64,000 bases of DNA from contig JAJEJG010000004.1 of the NCBI GenBank assembly GCA_022828225.1, positions 39,605 to 103,604 on the forward strand. The letters are read 5' to 3'. The position numbers and the translations under genes were made by a program. Below the pieces are notes generated by a model. The model saw only the letters and a list, made by a program, of their open reading frames with translations. It searched no databases and was not told where the DNA came from. How positions within the stretch are numbered: the first letter of the stretch is position 1; each line of letters starts with the position of its first letter. Source of the DNA: Nitrospirales bacterium (GTDB lineage: Bacteria; Nitrospirota; Nitrospiria; Nitrospirales; UBA8639). Shown in pieces: positions 62,320-64,000 of this stretch.

Positions 62320-63685
62320 TCAGAACTTCCACCCCGCCTGCAATCGCAGGCCCTGGTTGACCGGCTGGTCGCCGGCGGGGGCTTGGCGTTGGCCTTCGAG
62401 AGTGAGGGTCAGGCCCGAGCCGGCGGTCCAGCGGGTGCCGAGGCGGTAGGTGCGGGCCGCGCCCGCCGTCAGCACCGTCCCCGTGTAGGGGGTCAGCAGG
62501 CCGGGGCCCAGCGGCGACGGCAGGCCGTAGCCGAGTTCCGCGGATGGTGTCCTTGAACCGTACCGTGATCTCGATGTCGTCTCCCGGTCCGAAAACCGGG
62601 ATTCCCCCCGTGTCGCTGGCCGGCACCCTCGGCGTCGATGTAGCCTCTATGGTGTCGAGCAGCCGCGTGTTGATGGGGAACTCGCTCACGGTGTGCCCGT
62701 GGCTGAGATTGGCGTCGACGGTCGTGCCGGGGTTTCTGATCGTTGCGCCGTTGAGCTCCATTCCGTCGGGGGGTAGGGAGATTTGGTTGTTCCCCTCGCG
62801 GGGCCCGGTGATCGTGTGGCGGAACACCGCCACGGTGCTGGTGCTCGCTGCGGCGACGTATTCGGCGTATGTCGGGATCCGTACCCAATTCTCGTATGGC
62901 CGGATCTCCACCCTGGGTGTTCCGGTGATCTCGACCGGCTTGCTGAACGTGACCAATACCTCCGCGACGTCGCCGGGGTTGTACTCCCCGTCGGTGGGCT
63001 CGTTGGTGAAGGCAATGGCCGTGATCGTCGCCGGAGTCGTGGAGGTCTTCGCGGCGCCGTTGATGGCGAGAAGAAACGAAGATTGTGATGTTATCCAGTT
63101 ACTCCCTTCACTGGACCGCCACAGCGTGCCGTTTCCGATCGACCAGCCTGACAAGCCCGTTTCGGTATCGGTGGCAGTTATTGCAAAGTGGACCCTGTTG
63201 TTGGTCACCCCTTCGTTGACGGTCACCCAGTAGGTCGTGTTGGCTTTCAGCTCCGCCGTGTCGCCGGCCGGCACCGTGAACGTGTTCAGGGCATTGACGG
63301 TTAGGCTCGCCGGGTTGCTGAGTGTGACCACGATGTCGCTGTCGTTCGCGCCCGGCCCTCCACTGTCGTCTTCACGGATTCTGATGACAGTGGTAGCGGT
63401 CGAATTCGCGCCCGAGACACGAATCTGGATATCGGAGATCGTGTACCCGGCGGCGTTGTCACCGGTCTCGAAGCTCTGCGCCCCGAAATTGTTGGACCCG
63501 GTGTTCGTAGACGCGGTCGTGTTCGACACCAGCACGTCGGCATGCGCGTCTTCGGCGGCGCCCCCAAGCGTGGCGACGGCCAGCAGCAGGCCGGCGACGG
63601 CGAGGCCGGCCCGCGCCGCGAGGCGGCGGAGGAAGCCTAGGCGGCGGGACGGGCGCTCCCGCCGGGCGCGGTCCGCGCGGCCCAT
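62320..63685 (-). pseudogene. Broken autotransporter/surface repeat protein
   Basis: From MGRADRARR a signal peptide (LAVAGLLLAVATLGGAAEDAHA) is followed by an adhesin-like beta domain (VLVSNTTASTNTGSNNFGAQSF..; FTNEPTDGEYNPGDVAEVLVTFSKPVEITGTPRVEI..). Near 62540 the reading shifts: in another frame the DNA reads LGYGLPSPLGPGLLTPYTG..TYRLGTRWTAGSGL and ends QGLRLQAGWKF-stop at 62320, the C-terminus of an autotransporter barrel. Most of the barrel is missing, so an internal deletion with frameshift (or an assembly collapse) has joined the two ends. GC is higher than in most of the window. The track's end at 62105 is a frame artefact. Confidence 0.75.
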
Positions 63686-63734
63686 GTCAGGCGCGCGCCT
63701 CGAATGCGGTGGATGTCGGAGCGCATCGCCGGAC

Positions 63735-63846
63735 GGCTCTCGGCTCTCGGCTCTCGGCTCTCGGCTCTCGGCTCTCGGCTCTCGGCTCTCGGCTCTCGGC
63801 TCTCGGCTCTCGGCTCTCGGCTCTCGGCTCTCGGCTCTCGGCTCTC
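63735..63846. repeat. Sixteen tandem copies of a 7-bp repeat (GGCTCTC)
   Basis: Exactly 112 bp of perfect GGCTCTC units (minus strand GAGAGCC). The array is 50 bp upstream of the surface protein start. Because 7 is not a multiple of 3, a change of copy number shifts any frame through it. The ORFs 63637..63918 and 63704..63973 are products of the array. 63847..64000 is AT-rich, with no gene seen. Confidence 0.95.
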
Positions 63847-64000
63847 AACAAGTGTCTGGCCGGGGTGCCCTTTGTCAAGCCTTTTTGTTGCCCATCGCAA
63901 GAATCTTTCTCCTCCCACTACGTGGCTCGGGTTTGATAGTATCGGTGAAGACGTGCTTATTTGTACTGAATGATATAATAATATCTTTTTTCAAGGTTAG

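Noticed and set aside
63704-63973. Long ORFs across the 7-bp repeat (GSRLSAL and ESREPRA repeats)
   Set aside because: They are only the translation of a perfect 7-bp array in each frame and have no supporting start or homology.

Overview
The window looks like a 64 kb piece of a moderately GC-rich diderm (Gram-negative) chromosome. The sequence shows an MlaA lipoprotein, an MlaC-like periplasmic protein, an outer-membrane barrel, lipobox proteins and FtsH. The tetrapyrrole block ccsA-hemA-hemC-cobA/hemD with hemB nearby, the folP-glmM and tilS-ftsH neighbourhood, and many secreted hypotheticals make me infer a Nitrospirota (Nitrospira-like) genome. I cannot prove this without a database search.

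Layout. 0-5.9 kb: small membrane and secreted proteins, then a GT87-like / GT2 / DUF547 operon on the minus strand. 5.9-11.2 kb: a redox block with two flavoprotein disulfide reductases around a TVP38 membrane protein, a thioredoxin-fold protein and bacterioferritin. 11.4-17.8 kb: a giant DUF255 + aldo/keto reductase fusion and ComEC. 18-25.9 kb: housekeeping genes (glmM, folP, ftsH, tilS, ribF, hemB). 26-31.9 kb: haem/sirohaem and cytochrome maturation genes interleaved with two CBS-domain genes. 32-36.3 kb: SDR, rsmI, TusA-like, tRNA-Leu, YggX-like and YqgE. 36.3-40.6 kb: an accessory island with two adjacent predicted HEPN-type proteins, wreckage of a type ISP restriction-modification gene and a higBA toxin-antitoxin pair. 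40.7-45.5 kb: PEP mutase-nucleotidyltransferase, an aldo/keto reductase and two secreted hypotheticals. 45.6-50.4 kb: a segment bracketed by an inverted repeat, holding an IS1595-type transposase, a 137-bp element with terminal inverted repeats and a tightly overlapping four-gene operon of tiny proteins (HicB/HicA-like plus a stand-alone Cas2/SinR-like protein). 50.5-58.8 kb: TPR protein, MlaC, MlaA, SulP-STAS-cNMP transporter and an HpnN-like RND exporter. 58.8-64 kb: a DUF559 endonuclease-like gene sitting inside the arms of the window's commonest repeat, a copper P-type ATPase, repeat clusters and a broken autotransporter-like gene preceded by sixteen copies of a 7-bp repeat.

The most striking theme is the repeat ecology. 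A palindromic family (here R1, core CCCCTTTGTAAGGGGAGG) occurs at nine places, usually as two facing arms with a short spacer. At one locus the spacer is replaced by the complete DUF559 gene, whose C-terminus is itself translated repeat. I propose that DUF559 is the parent or driver of a MITE-like element. A second repeat (R2, CTTCGACNNGCTCAGG) has inserted inside R1 arms twice, at different points. The second candidate novelty is the pair of adjacent RX4H (HEPN-like) proteins; the third is the overlapping micro-operon with a Cas2-like protein.
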